A DNA stretch of 64,000 nt from Nitratireductor sp. (GTDB taxonomy: Bacteria > Pseudomonadota > Alphaproteobacteria > Rhizobiales > Rhizobiaceae): positions 197,001-261,000 of the forward strand of contig JACKJU010000006.1 in NCBI GenBank assembly GCA_020637805.1, read 5' to 3'. The notes beneath the pieces are model-generated. The model was given only the letters and a program-made list of their open reading frames with translations, was not told the origin of the DNA and did not search any database. The position numbers were made by a program, and so were the translations under genes. This document shows, piece by piece, positions 47,203-56,945 of this stretch (its first letter is position 1; the number at the start of each line of letters is the position of its first letter).

Positions 47203-47531
47203 CGGGAATTGCTGATCGTGTTTTTTGAAGGCTCGCCGGCCCCATTTCCCGATTGGCTGTAGAGCAACGCTCTGGCAAAAATGTGTCGCATGCGGGCGCG
47301 AAACAATGATCCAGATCAGCAAGATGGTCAATCGAGGGGGCTAAGGCTTCCAACAGCAAAATGCATTCCGCAATCCCTGTGGAATTGCAGATTGTCTGGC
47401 CAATCGATGGCCTTGCCGGTCAGCGATGGGGTAATGCCCGCAGGCAATCATCACACAGCCGCGGAGTTGGAAAAAGACAAGACTGCCACCAGCGGTCCGC
47501 CCGTGACAGTCCGTCATTCAAATGAACTATC
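47203..47531. other. non-coding region between the DUF882 and sigma-54 activator genes
   Basis: No supported gene. It should carry the DUF882 promoter (minus strand) and the 3-prime end of the activator transcript. The only structure I note is a small AGAGC-AAC-GCTCT stem near 47250. Confidence 0.5.
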
Positions 47532-49127
47532 CTACTTGCCGGTATCCTTTTCGCCAGCCGTCTCCTCAAGACCGTATTCCTTGAGTTTGCGGTAGAGCGT
47601 CGAACGGCCAATTCCGAGACGCCGCGCGACTTCCGACATGCGCCCATTGTAGATCTCGATTGCGAACGTGATTATCTCACGTTCCATGTCGTTTATCGGG
47701 CGGATTTGACCTTCGTCCGAAATCATCTTGAGGTAGCCATAGAGGCCGGTGGCCGGGAGTTCTGCCCCTTCCGGCGGCCGCACTGAAACAGGGCTGGTTG
47801 CCTGATGTGTTGCAACTGATCCCCCTGCAGTGGATTGCGGTTCATCCTCGATCAGGAAGTCATCTCCGAGCGGGGTGATCATGCCGATCTCGACCGGCTC
47901 TGCCGGTTGTCCGGCGTGGTCTTCGAGTTTGAAGTCCGGCATCTGGGAGACAATTTGCGGGAACTCGTCCAGGGTCAGTTCTTCACGGTCGCACAACACG
48001 ATGGCGCGAAAGATCGCATTTTCCAGTTCGCGAATGTTACCCGGCCAGTCATAGGCGGAAAGCACCTCCAGGACCTTCGGATTGATCGCGGAAATGTTCT
48101 GTTTCCTCTCTTCGGCGGCCATGCGCTTGACGAAGTGGTAGACAAGAGCGGGAATGTCTTCCTTGCGTTCGCGAAGCGGCGGCACGGTCATCGGCAGAAC
48201 GTTCAGGCGATAGTACAGGTCTTCGCGGAAGCGCCCCGCGCGAACCTCGTCTAGAAGGTTGCGGTTGGTGGCGGAGATTAGACGGATATCGATTTTCACG
48301 GGCTTTCGCGCGCCGATGGGGTCGATCTCGCCTTCCTGGATTGCGCGCAGGAGTTTTACCTGCAGGTCGAACGGCAGTTCCCCAATCTCGTCCAGGAACA
48401 GGGTTCCACCATTGGCTTCCTCGAACTTGCCGACATGTTTTTCGGAAGCGCCCGTAAAGGCACCCTTCTCGTGGCCGAAGAGTATGCTTTCAACGAGGTT
48501 TTCAGGCAAGGCGCCGCAGTTGACCGTGATGAAAGGCCTTCCGGCGCGATCACTGGATCCCTGGATTGCCCGGGCAACAAGTTCCTTGCCGACGCCCGAC
48601 TCGCCTTCGATGAGCACAGGAATGCCCGACCGGGCCGCCTTTTCGCCCATTGCCATGACCTTTACCATCGCCGGACTCTTGGAGACGATGTCCTTGAAGG
48701 TGAATCCGGTCTTTGAAGCGCGCCTCGTGCGTGCCGGTGCCTGCTGGGCAGAACCTTCGTAGCGGATGGCGTTGTTGAGCGTGGTTTCTAGCTTGTCGAA
48801 GGCGATCGGTTTGACAACGAAGTCGAATGCACCACTTCGCATCGCGTTGACCACGGTATCGATGCCGCCCTGTGCCGTCTGCACGATCACCGGCTTGTTG
48901 ATGCCGAGGTCGCGCATTTTCTCCAGGACTTCCATGCCGTTCATTTCCGGCATTACAAGATCGAGAATAACGGCAGAGATTGCCTTGCCGTGCGGCCCGG
49001 TCAGGATATCCAGTGCATCGGGCCCATTTTCGGCCTTGACGGCGTTGTGACCCATTTTAACAATGGCAGCTTCCAGAAGCCGGCGTTGCACCGGGTCGTC
49101 ATCTACTGCAAGTATGGCGTGGGTCAT
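47532..49127 (-). CDS. sigma-54-dependent response regulator
   Basis: A 531-residue NtrC-type activator. The receiver domain (1-120) has Asp56 in ILDLVMPEMNG; the AAA+ domain (about 145-385) has Walker A GESGVGKE, the sigma-54-contacting GAFTGA at 222-227, FLDEIGELP and YDWPGNIRELENAI; a 90-residue linker follows, and the C-terminus is a Fis-type helix-turn-helix (MSEVARRLGIGRSTLYRKLK). No sensor kinase adjoins it. The ATG at 49127 (MTHAILAVDDD) fits the receiver start and an AGGGA site. Target genes are unknown. Confidence 0.93.
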   Translation of the reverse strand: MTHAILAVDDDPVQRRLLEAAIVKMGHNAVKAENGPDALDILTGPHGKAISAVILDLVMPEMNGMEVLEKMRDLGINKPVIVQTAQGGIDTVVNAMRSGAFDFVVKPIAFDKLETTLNNAIRYEGSAQQAPARTRRASKTGFTFKDIVSKSPAMVKVMAMGEKAARSGIPVLIEGESGVGKELVARAIQGSSDRAGRPFITVNCGALPENLVESILFGHEKGAFTGASEKHVGKFEEANGGTLFLDEIGELPFDLQVKLLRAIQEGEIDPIGARKPVKIDIRLISATNRNLLDEVRAGRFREDLYYRLNVLPMTVPPLRERKEDIPALVYHFVKRMAAEERKQNISAINPKVLEVLSAYDWPGNIRELENAIFRAIVLCDREELTLDEFPQIVSQMPDFKLEDHAGQPAEPVEIGMITPLGDDFLIEDEPQSTAGGSVATHQATSPVSVRPPEGAELPATGLYGYLKMISDEGQIRPINDMEREIITFAIEIYNGRMSEVARRLGIGRSTLYRKLKEYGLEETAGEKDTGK

Positions 49128-49347
49128 AGGTTGTGTCCCTGTCGGTTGTCCCCTTGCCGAACCGCCGTTATTCCATGATATCTCATCACGGGCTGGCTTA
49201 CCGGTGAGGTAATTCTTTGTTTCATTTGGGGACGAACCTACCACGCGGCGTTAAACAGGCACTTAAACGACAGGATTTACAGTCGGTTACCCGAATAAGA
49301 ACAATTTTAGACGTTTTCTGGAACCGGCAGATTCGAACAGGCGAGGA

Positions 49348-51186
49348 ATGATGCGATTCGTACCCAGACAGAAACCCGCAGGAGCTGGTGCAACGGGAGA
49401 GGATCTTGGCAATTTGCCCGAGTGGAACCTGACCGATCTCTATCCGGGAATGGACAGTCCCGAATATGCAAGGGACGTGAAAACCTCTCTTGAGGAAAGC
49501 GCAGCCTTTGAAGCGAAATATGCCGGCAAGCTATCAGGTCTTGCCGAAGACGATCCCGGTGGGCTGGCTGAAGCAGTCGTTGATTATGAACGTATCGAAA
49601 GCCGCATGGGGCGCATCATGTCCTATGCTGGACTTGTCTACACCGGCAACACGACGGACCCGGCAAAGGCAAAGTTCTATGGCGACGCCCAGGAAAAAAT
49701 GACCGATGCCGGTTCCCACCTCCTGTTCTTCACGCTGGAACTGAACCGCATCGCAGATGCGTTGCTTGAGAATGCGATGAACGGTTCGAAACTGCTTCAA
49801 CGCTACCGTCCCTGGATCGAGGATCTTCGCAAGGAGCGGCCATACCAGCTTGAAGATCGGATCGAGCAATTGTTCCACGAAAAATCCGTGACTGGCCGTG
49901 GTGCCTGGAACCGGCTGTTCGACGAGACCATGGCGTCGCTTCGCTTCACTGTGGACGGTGAGGAACTCACCGCCGAACCTGCGCTCAACCTGCTGCAACA
50001 CCGTGATCGCGAAAAACGCGAGGCGGCAGCGCGCGAGATCGGCAGGGTGCTGGCTGACAATTCGCGCACGTTCACGCTGATCACGAACACGCTGTCGAAA
50101 GACAAGGAGATTTCGGATCGCTGGCGCGGTTTCACGGATGTCGCCGCATCTCGCCATCTGGCCAACCGCGTGGAACCTGAGGTCGTCAACGCCCTGGTCG
50201 AAGCCGTGGAGAAGTCGTTTCCGGCAATCTCGCACCGCTACTATGCCATGAAAGCCAAATGGCTCGGGCTGGAGAAGATGCAGCACTGGGACCGCAATGC
50301 ACCGCTGCCGGCGGCCACGGAGAAGGTATATGGCTGGGACGAGGCGCGCGACATCGTACTTACGGCCTATTCGGGCTTTGCGCCCGAGATGGCGGAAATC
50401 GCTGCCGGCTTCTTCGAGAAGGACTGGATCGACGCGCCGGTCCGGCCCGGCAAGTCTCCCGGTGCCTTTGCCCACCCGACGGTGCCCGAAGTTCATCCAT
50501 ACGTAATGCTCAACTATCTGGGCAAACCGCGGGACGTGATGACGCTGGCCCATGAGCTTGGGCATGGCGTGCACCAGGTGCTGGCGGCGGAGCAGGGGAC
50601 GCTCATGTCCCAGACGCCGCTTACCCTTGCTGAAACCGCCAGCGTGTTCGGCGAGATGCTCACGTTCCGCTCGCTGCTGGAGAAGGCGGAAAACCCTGCC
50701 GAGCGCAAGGCCATGCTGGCTCGCAAGGTGGAGGACATGATCAATACCGTGGTACGCCAGATTGCGTTCTACATGTTCGAACGCAAGGTGCACGAGGCTC
50801 GCCGGTCCGGGGAACTGACCAGCGAACAGCTTGGCGAGTTCTGGATGGACGTGCAATCGCGAAGCCTTGGACCGATATTCGACCTCGATCCTGGCTACGC
50901 TTCCTACTGGAGTTACATCCCGCACTTCATTCATTCGCCCTTCTATGTCTACGCCTACGCGTTTGGCGATTGCCTCGTGAATTCGCTATACTCCGTCTAT
51001 CAGGAGGCCGAGGACGGTTTTCAGAAGCGCTACTTCGACATGCTCAAGGCGGGCGGCACAAAGCACCATTCGGAGCTATTGAAGCCGTTCGGACTTGATG
51101 CAAGCGATCCCTCGTTCTGGTACAAGGGGCTGGGCGTTATCGAGGGGCTGATTTCGGAACTCGAGGCCATCGATACACAGTCCTGA
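49348..51186 (+). CDS. pepF: M3 family oligoendopeptidase F
   Basis: Cytoplasmic zinc endopeptidase that degrades short peptides. The 612-residue protein starts with LPEWNLTDLYPGMDSPEYAR, typical of PepF, and has the active-site motif TLAHELGHGVHQ near residue 400, followed by TPLTLAETASVFGEM with the third zinc ligand, and FIHSPFYVYAYAFGDCLVNS. GCGAGGA abuts the first ATG, so the second ATG at 49351 may be used. Divergent from the sigma-54 activator; followed by the Omp10-like gene. Confidence 0.95.
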   Translation: MMRFVPRQKPAGAGATGEDLGNLPEWNLTDLYPGMDSPEYARDVKTSLEESAAFEAKYAGKLSGLAEDDPGGLAEAVVDYERIESRMGRIMSYAGLVYTGNTTDPAKAKFYGDAQEKMTDAGSHLLFFTLELNRIADALLENAMNGSKLLQRYRPWIEDLRKERPYQLEDRIEQLFHEKSVTGRGAWNRLFDETMASLRFTVDGEELTAEPALNLLQHRDREKREAAAREIGRVLADNSRTFTLITNTLSKDKEISDRWRGFTDVAASRHLANRVEPEVVNALVEAVEKSFPAISHRYYAMKAKWLGLEKMQHWDRNAPLPAATEKVYGWDEARDIVLTAYSGFAPEMAEIAAGFFEKDWIDAPVRPGKSPGAFAHPTVPEVHPYVMLNYLGKPRDVMTLAHELGHGVHQVLAAEQGTLMSQTPLTLAETASVFGEMLTFRSLLEKAENPAERKAMLARKVEDMINTVVRQIAFYMFERKVHEARRSGELTSEQLGEFWMDVQSRSLGPIFDLDPGYASYWSYIPHFIHSPFYVYAYAFGDCLVNSLYSVYQEAEDGFQKRYFDMLKAGGTKHHSELLKPFGLDASDPSFWYKGLGVIEGLISELEAIDTQS

Positions 51187-51277
51187 CAAAGTTCAAGGCC
51201 AGGGAAGGGCAATGAAACGTCTCGCAGCCGGTTCCGGACATCACCGCCCGGCAAGCAACAAGATGACAGGGGTGAAC

Positions 51278-51664
51278 ATGAACAATTTCACGCAGCGAAC
51301 CAGAAAGACATTCTTCACCGGTATCGTACTGGCGTCGGTGGCGACGCTTGCGGCGTGCAATACCACGAAGGAAAAGGTGGATCCGCTGGCCGGTGGCGGC
51401 GGGCTGGCAGGGAACTGGGTTTCCGGTGACAATGTCTTCACGGCAAACTTCAATGCTGGCCAGTTCCTCGCGACCACGAATGACACGGGTACAGTGATTT
51501 CCGAAGGCAATTACGTGGTTTCCTCGGCCAGCGAGGTCAATCTGAACTGGACCGGCAAGCTTACCGGCCAGCCGAACAGCGCCGTTTGCCAGCGCCCCGA
51601 TCCGAACCTGCTCTCATGCACGGATGCAAGTGGCAAGACCTTCACCATGCGCAAGCAGTTTTGA
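51278..51664 (+). CDS. Omp10-like outer-membrane lipoprotein
   Basis: A 128-residue lipoprotein. Signal and lipobox IVLASVATLAAC place lipidated Cys27. The mature domain (LAGNWVSGDNVFTANFNAGQ, ISEGNYVVSSASEVNLNW, SAVCQRPDPNLLSCTDASG) aligns well in pattern with Brucella Omp10, including the two late cysteines. AGGGGTG precedes the ATG at 51278. It follows pepF by about 90 bases on the same strand. Confidence 0.85.
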   Translation: MNNFTQRTRKTFFTGIVLASVATLAACNTTKEKVDPLAGGGGLAGNWVSGDNVFTANFNAGQFLATTNDTGTVISEGNYVVSSASEVNLNWTGKLTGQPNSAVCQRPDPNLLSCTDASGKTFTMRKQF

Positions 51665-51932
51665 TGACGCGCGGGCCGGCAACCATAGGCCTCCGCGATC
51701 CTGACTGAAACGGTTGCGGTCGGTTGCCTGCGCCTCCTTCACCTGGCCGGTCACGTCTCCATATGCGCTTTTTAAACGCGGGCCGGATCGGCCTTTACAG
51801 GTGTGGTACAAATGCCGCACGCGGCTTTGCTGCTTGCGAAAAGAACAGTGTTTGTGTATCCGTTTTTCTTGATCGAGCTGTAATTTTTGCCTGCAGGCAA
51901 TATGCTTGCGGGCAGCAATGGGGAGAAAGAAC

Positions 51933-52148
51933 ATGGCCAAGGATATCGAGCACGCTACTGGCAGTGCGATGGACTATTACGAGCACGACAAGACCTACAA
52001 GCTCTTCCTGGGCATGGCGAAGTGGGGCATTGCCTCCTGTGTCGCATTGCTGATTGGAATGATGGTCGGGTTCTTCATGGGCGGCGGGCTCGTCGGCGGC
52101 TCGATCGTGTTCATCCTGCTCATGATCGTATCCTATTTCGTCCTCTGA
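51933..52148 (+). CDS. aa3-type cytochrome c oxidase subunit IV
   Basis: A 71-residue single-span inner-membrane protein of the bacterial aa3 oxidase subunit IV family. The N-terminus MAKDIEHATGSAMDYYEHDK is the family hallmark, followed by FLGMAKWGIASCVALLIGMM and a second hydrophobic stretch. GGGAGAA lies eight bases before the ATG and a terminator follows. It is away from the main oxidase genes, and lies upstream of pntAA as in other Rhizobiales. Confidence 0.9.
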   Translation: MAKDIEHATGSAMDYYEHDKTYKLFLGMAKWGIASCVALLIGMMVGFFMGGGLVGGSIVFILLMIVSYFVL

Positions 52149-52210
52149 GTTGGACGATGCAGGCGGCTGGCTGCTTTGCGGTGGCCAGGCCGGAGGCGGG
52201 AATTGGTGGC

Positions 52211-52237
52211 AGCCGCCCTTTGCGGGCGGCTTTTGCT
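52211..52237 (+). terminator. intrinsic terminator after oxidase subunit IV
   Basis: GCCGCCC and GGGCGGC (52212-52230) form a stem with a 5-base loop, followed by TTTTGCTTGTT. It separates this gene from the pnt operon. Confidence 0.8.
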
Positions 52238-52419
52238 TGTTATAGTGGCGCATTCAGGCGGTTTCGGTGAAAAATTCCCCGAAGGGTCAGCTTGCCGCGC
52301 CGAAAATGAATTGCGTGGGGGGAGTTGCTGTGCATCCTAGAGATGCGAGGGAGGACTCCTGACATGGGTCACTACGGATCCGGCCGTATTTGGCGGCTGG
52401 TCAAGATTGGAGATGGCGA

Positions 52420-53595
52420 ATGAAGCTTTTTGTTCCCAAGGAAGGCGGCGGTGAAACGCGTGTCGCGCTTTCCCCGGACATGGTGAAGAAGCTCGGAACA
52501 CTCGGTTTCGAGGTTACGGTCGAGAAGGGAGCGGGTGCAGCATCGCGCATTACCGATTCCGCCTTCGAGGCAGCTGGCGCAAAGGTTGGATCTGCAGCGG
52601 GTACGGCAGACGTGATCCTCAAGGTCAGAAGACCTTCACCGGCGGAAGCCGCCAAGTACAAGAAGGGTGCGCTGGTGCTTGCCAGCATGGACCCTTACGG
52701 TAATGAAAAAGACGTCGAAGCGATGGCGAAGGCCGGTATTTCCGCCTTTGCCATGGAGTTCATGCCGCGCATCACGCGCGCGCAGTCCATGGACGTTCTG
52801 TCGTCACAGGCCAACCTTGCCGGTTACCAGGCCGTTATCGAGGCGGCTGCCCATTTCGACAGAGCCCTGCCGATGATGATGACGGCAGCCGGTACGGTTC
52901 CTGCCGCCAAGGTATTCGTCATGGGAGCAGGTGTTGCCGGCCTCCAGGCAATTGCCACCGCACGGCGTCTGGGTGCTGTGGTTACGGCGACCGACGTGCG
53001 TGCAGCCGCGGGCGAACAGGTTGCCTCGCTCGGCGCCAAGTTCATCATGACCGACGCGCTGAAAGACGCTTCGGGCGAAGGCGGCTATGCCCGCGAACTG
53101 ACGGATGACGAAAAGAAGGCACAGGCCGATCTCGTTGCCGGTCATATCGCCAAGCAGGATATCGTCATCACGACAGCGCTCATTCCGGGCCGTCCGGCAC
53201 CGAAGCTTGTGACGAAGGAAATGGTTGCGTCCATGGCACCGGGTTCCGTCATCGTCGATCTTGCCGTCGAGCGCGGCGGCAACGTTGAAGGTGCGAAAGC
53301 AGGTGCTGTCGCAGATATTTCAGGCGTGCGGATTATCGGCTTCGAGAACATGGCGGGCCGCATTCCGGCTTCGGCCTCTCTTCTCTATGCAAAGAACCTT
53401 GTCACCTTCCTTGAGACGATGATCGACAAGGAGAAGAAGGAATTGAGCCTCGATCTGGAGGACGAACTGGTCAAGGCGACGCTGCTTACGCATGACGGTG
53501 CAGTGGTTCATCCGAACTTCGCCAAAGCCAAGGCGCCGGCCAAACCTGCCGCCGCAAAGAAAGCTGAACCCAAGAAAGAAGGGGGAGACGCATAA
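52420..53595 (+). CDS. pntAA: NAD(P) transhydrogenase subunit alpha part 1
   Basis: NAD(H)-binding domain I of the proton-translocating transhydrogenase, which uses the proton gradient to make NADPH. The 391-residue soluble protein starts MKLFVPKEGGGETRVALSPD, has VLSSQANLAGYQAVIEAA near 125, the Rossmann motif VFVMGAGVAGLQAIATARRL near 168, and TALIPGRPAPKLVTKEMV. A Lys/Ala/Pro tail (KAKAPAKPAAAKKAEPKKEG) ends it. GGAGATG precedes the ATG. It overlaps pntAB by one base (TAATG). Confidence 0.96.
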   Translation: MKLFVPKEGGGETRVALSPDMVKKLGTLGFEVTVEKGAGAASRITDSAFEAAGAKVGSAAGTADVILKVRRPSPAEAAKYKKGALVLASMDPYGNEKDVEAMAKAGISAFAMEFMPRITRAQSMDVLSSQANLAGYQAVIEAAAHFDRALPMMMTAAGTVPAAKVFVMGAGVAGLQAIATARRLGAVVTATDVRAAAGEQVASLGAKFIMTDALKDASGEGGYARELTDDEKKAQADLVAGHIAKQDIVITTALIPGRPAPKLVTKEMVASMAPGSVIVDLAVERGGNVEGAKAGAVADISGVRIIGFENMAGRIPASASLLYAKNLVTFLETMIDKEKKELSLDLEDELVKATLLTHDGAVVHPNFAKAKAPAKPAAAKKAEPKKEGGDA

Positions 53596-54068
53596 TGGCC
53601 AACAACACGCTCCTTACCCCGGAGGGCTGGGCCGAGGAAGCCCGCCGCCTTTCCGAGAAAGCCGCAGAGCTTGCCACCCAGGCGAAGGAAGCTGCTCAAC
53701 ATGCAATGGAAGCCGCAAACTCTCCCGCAGCCGCCGATGGCATGGTGCAAGCTGCACAGGCTGCGGCTCATGGCGGCGCAGTTTCGCCGTTCGTGTTTCA
53801 GCTGGCGATTTTCGTGCTTGCCATCTTCGTGGGATACTATGTCGTCTGGTCCGTTACCCCGGCGCTGCACACACCGCTGATGGCGGTAACCAACGCGATT
53901 TCCTCGGTAATTGTGGTAGGCGCGCTGCTCGCGGTTGGCGTATCAGCGGCCAGCGGAATGGCGACCGGCTTCGGTTTCGTTGCCCTGATACTGGCATCCG
54001 TCAACATTTTTGGCGGCTTCCTCGTCACGCAACGCATGCTCGCCATGTACAAGAAAAAAGACCGATAA
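53595..54068 (+). CDS. pntAB: NAD(P) transhydrogenase subunit alpha part 2
   Basis: Membrane part of the split alpha subunit, 157 residues. The first 60 residues are an unusual Ala/Glu-rich helical extension (EEARRLSEKAAELATQAKEA); four transmembrane helices follow (FVFQLAIFVLAIFVGYYVVW, ISSVIVVGALLAVG, GFVALILASVNIFGGFLV). Together with pntB it forms the proton channel. The start overlaps the pntAA stop. Confidence 0.95.
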   Translation: MANNTLLTPEGWAEEARRLSEKAAELATQAKEAAQHAMEAANSPAAADGMVQAAQAAAHGGAVSPFVFQLAIFVLAIFVGYYVVWSVTPALHTPLMAVTNAISSVIVVGALLAVGVSAASGMATGFGFVALILASVNIFGGFLVTQRMLAMYKKKDR

Positions 54069-54081
54069 GGCGGGGCATCAG

Positions 54082-55473
54082 ATGGAAAACTACACAGCGT
54101 TTCTCTACCTGGTTTCAGGTGTCCTCTTCATTCTCGCGCTTCGCGGCCTGTCGCACCCAGTAACGTCCCGCAAGGGCAACGTTTACGGCATGATAGGCAT
54201 GGCGATTGCCATCCTTACCACGCTGTTCCTGGCGTCCCCGACATTCGGGGGCTGGGTGCTGGTAATTGCCGGCCTGGCAATCGGTGGTGGTGTGGGTGCC
54301 TATGTGGCGCGCCAGATCCCCATGACTGCCATGCCGCAGCTCGTGGCCGCATTCCACTCGCTTGTCGGTCTGGCTGCAGTGCTCGTGGCAGCCGCCGCGC
54401 TCTATGCGCCCGAGAGCTTCGGCATCGGTGCGGTTGGAAACATCCACGGCGCAAGCCTTGTCGAGATGGTACTGGGCGTGGCCATCGGTGCCATTACCTT
54501 CACCGGTTCGGTCATCGCGTTTGCCAAGCTCGACGGGCGCATGTCGGGCAAGCCGATCATGCTTCCCGGCCGCCATTTCATCAATATCGCCGTTGCGGTT
54601 GCGCTGGTGCTGCTGGTGATCACCTTCGTGAATACCGAAAGCCATTTCGTGTTCTGGCTAATCACGCTGCTTTCCTTCCTGCTCGGAATTCTCATCATCA
54701 TACCAATCGGCGGCGCCGACATGCCTGTCGTGGTATCGATGCTGAACTCCTATTCAGGATGGGCGGCTGCGGGCATCGGGTTCACGCTCGGCAACCTTGC
54801 GCTGATCATTACCGGTGCGCTGGTAGGTTCATCAGGTGCAATCCTGTCCTACATCATGTGCAAGGGCATGAACCGCTCGTTCATCTCTGTCATTCTCGGT
54901 GGGTTTGGCGGTGAGACTGCTACTGCGGGCGGTGACGATGGCATCGACCGCACGGTCAAGCAGGGTTCTGCCGACGACGCTGCCTTCCTGATGAAGAACG
55001 CTTCCAAGGTCATCATCGTGCCGGGTTACGGCATGGCTGTTGCGCAGGCACAGCACGCCTTGCGCGAACTTGGCGACCTGCTGAAGGAAGAGGGCGTGGA
55101 GGTCAAATATGCCATCCATCCGGTTGCCGGCCGTATGCCGGGTCACATGAACGTTCTCCTTGCCGAGGCCAATGTGCCCTATGACGATGTGTTCGAACTT
55201 GAAGACATCAACAGCGAGTTCGCGCAGGCGGACGTAGCCTATGTCATCGGCGCAAACGACGTGACCAACCCGGCGGCCCGCGATGATCCATCCTCGCCGA
55301 TCTTCGGCATGCCGATCCTCGATGTCGACAAGGCAAAGACCTGCCTGTTCGTCAAGCGCTCGCTGGGTTCGGGTTATGCCGGCATCGACAATACGCTGTT
55401 CTACAAGGACGGAACGATGATGCTGCTTGGCGATGCCAAGAAGATGACAGAAGATATCGTCAAGGCGTTCTGA
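54082..55473 (+). CDS. pntB: NAD(P) transhydrogenase subunit beta
   Basis: A 463-residue subunit: eight or nine transmembrane helices to about residue 260, then the NADP(H)-binding domain III with VIIVPGYGMAVAQAQHALRE, YAIHPVAGRMPGHMNVLLAE, YVIGANDVTNPAARDDPSSP and the C-terminal GYAGIDNTLFYKD. It follows pntAB by 13 bases and is closed by a strong symmetrical terminator. Confidence 0.97.
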   Translation: MENYTAFLYLVSGVLFILALRGLSHPVTSRKGNVYGMIGMAIAILTTLFLASPTFGGWVLVIAGLAIGGGVGAYVARQIPMTAMPQLVAAFHSLVGLAAVLVAAAALYAPESFGIGAVGNIHGASLVEMVLGVAIGAITFTGSVIAFAKLDGRMSGKPIMLPGRHFINIAVAVALVLLVITFVNTESHFVFWLITLLSFLLGILIIIPIGGADMPVVVSMLNSYSGWAAAGIGFTLGNLALIITGALVGSSGAILSYIMCKGMNRSFISVILGGFGGETATAGGDDGIDRTVKQGSADDAAFLMKNASKVIIVPGYGMAVAQAQHALRELGDLLKEEGVEVKYAIHPVAGRMPGHMNVLLAEANVPYDDVFELEDINSEFAQADVAYVIGANDVTNPAARDDPSSPIFGMPILDVDKAKTCLFVKRSLGSGYAGIDNTLFYKDGTMMLLGDAKKMTEDIVKAF

Positions 55474-55499
55474 CGCGTTTGGAAATTGTGCATCAAAAA

Positions 55500-55530
55500 C
55501 AAAACCCCGGATCTGTGATCCGGGGTTTTG
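55500..55530. terminator. bidirectional intrinsic terminator between pntB and the TPR lipoprotein gene
   Basis: CAAAACCCCGGATC and GATCCGGGGTTTTG pair perfectly over 14 bp around TGT. A and T tracts within the stem ends allow it to work for both convergent genes. Confidence 0.88.
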
Positions 55531-55552
55531 CATGTCAGATATACTCTTCAAC

Positions 55553-56434
55553 TCAGCCGCGCGTTCGAGTCATCCCGTCGCGGGCCAACCGGCTTTGAGC
55601 GTCGATACGGGATGCACGCTGGTACGCCATGAATGCCTGGCGTTTGTCACCACGCGCCTCAAGGGCAAGGCCCTTGGTAATCCAGGCATCCGCATAACGG
55701 CCATTCAGGTTGATTGCACGGTCGGCGTCTTCGATCGCGTTATACCCGTCGTTGATGGCAAGGTAGGAAACGGCGCGGCTATTGTATGGCTCGGGCGAAG
55801 CGGGATCGAGGGAAATGGCAGCTGTGAAATCCTCGATCGCCTGCTGGTGATTGCCCTGCGCCTGATAGATCAGGCCGCGGCCATGAAAGGCCCGCGGATT
55901 GGTTGAGCCGATCTGGATTGCGCGCTGGAAATCCCGCATCGCCTGTTCGTTCTTGCTGGCGAGCCTGTAAACCGTTCCGCGGCCGATATAGGCAACGTCA
56001 TATTCACGGTTGATCTTGAGCGCCTGGTTGTAATCTCCGATCGCGGCAGCCGGATCGCCCTGGGCACGGTAGATGAGCGCCCGGTTGGCATAGGCCTGGT
56101 AGAAGCGCGGATTAAGCTCGATGGCCCGGGTGAAATCGGCCAGTGCTTCGCGGTTGCGGCCTGCCTTGCCAAAGGCGGTTCCGCGTACATTGTATGCTTC
56201 CGCATTCTTCGGATTGCGCTCGACGACTGCGGTGAGTGAGGCAATGTTTTCCTGCGATCCCTGATCCGGATTGAGGTCGATGGCCTTTTCGATCTGCGTG
56301 TTCGACTGGCAGGCGGTGAGGCCCAGCGCCACTACAGACGCGGCAGCGGCAAGGCGCAGGCGCCGAACAGGTCCAAGGCGGCCAGAAACACTGGTTCCCG
56401 GTTCCCGGTACTCTGTTTGCGTCGAATGGATCAT
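55553..56434 (-). CDS. tetratricopeptide-repeat lipoprotein
   Basis: A 293-residue predicted lipoprotein (lipobox ALGLTAC, Cys42) with six or more TPR units from about residue 65: NPKNAEAYNVRGTAFGKAGR, NPRFYQAYANRALIYRAQGD, REYDVAYIGRGTVYRLASKN, STNPRAFHGRGLIYQAQGNH and so on. It resembles NlpI-like adaptor proteins that bind peptidoglycan hydrolases, but the role is inferred. The N-terminal region before the hydrophobic core is long; the true start may be downstream. It is convergent with pntB. Confidence 0.87.
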   Translation of the reverse strand: MIHSTQTEYREPGTSVSGRLGPVRRLRLAAAASVVALGLTACQSNTQIEKAIDLNPDQGSQENIASLTAVVERNPKNAEAYNVRGTAFGKAGRNREALADFTRAIELNPRFYQAYANRALIYRAQGDPAAAIGDYNQALKINREYDVAYIGRGTVYRLASKNEQAMRDFQRAIQIGSTNPRAFHGRGLIYQAQGNHQQAIEDFTAAISLDPASPEPYNSRAVSYLAINDGYNAIEDADRAINLNGRYADAWITKGLALEARGDKRQAFMAYQRASRIDAQSRLARDGMTRTRG

Positions 56435-56662
56435 TGCGCTTCCGGCGTCCCACGCTGCGCGGGGCAGCAGTCAAGTTGTAAGTCAAACACAAGCAAAAGG
56501 CGGAAAGGCCGTCATGCCAATCCGCCTGAGCCTATTTCAGTTCACCCATGAAAGGGGCGAAATAACGGCACTTCGGTTCATTGTCCTGCAAAGTGTCTCC
56601 GGTACGTAAAAAAGCCGGGACGCAATGTATCTGGCAGGACAGGCCAACCTCGAGCGCGCGAA

Positions 56663-56878
56663 TCAACGTCCCGGGATGATGCCTTCGCGCTGTGCCTTCT
56701 TGCGAGCAAGCTTGCGAGCGCGGCGAATTGCTTCGGCCTTTTCGCGGGCACGCTTCTCGGAAGGTTTCTCATAGAAATTGCGAAGCTTCATTTCGCGGAA
56801 GACGCCTTCACGCTGAAGTTTCTTTTTCAGGGCGCGAAGGGCCTGATCAACATTGTTGTCGCGTACGATTACCTGCAC
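56663..56878 (-). CDS. rpsU: 30S ribosomal protein S21
   Basis: A 71-residue basic ribosomal protein; starts MQVIVRDNNVDQALRALKKK and ends ARKLARKKAQREGIIPGR, as in other alphaproteobacteria. It takes part in translation initiation. The upstream region contains two hairpins that may belong to its leader. Confidence 0.96.
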   Translation of the reverse strand: MQVIVRDNNVDQALRALKKKLQREGVFREMKLRNFYEKPSEKRAREKAEAIRRARKLARKKAQREGIIPGR

Positions 56879-56902
56879 GTTTGCTCCGTTTCGTTATTCG
56901 GC

Positions 56903-56920
56903 CGGCAGGCTCGCCTGCCG
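56903..56920 (-). promoter_or_regulatory. hairpin in the rpsU leader
   Basis: CGGCAGGC and GCCTGCCG pair with only two bases between, ending 25 bases before the rpsU start. Its closeness to the ribosome site suggests a regulatory or stabilising structure. Confidence 0.5.
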
Positions 56921-56945
56921 CTCTCAACTGTCTCGTTTGGCTGCG

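Noticed and set aside
49534..50934. 466-codon open frame on the minus strand
   Set aside because: Antisense to pepF; no ribosome site or recognisable domain.
51887..51900. 14-bp palindrome TTGCCTGCAGGCAA before the oxidase subunit IV gene
   Set aside because: Short palindromes of this length are expected several times by chance and no regulator is suggested.
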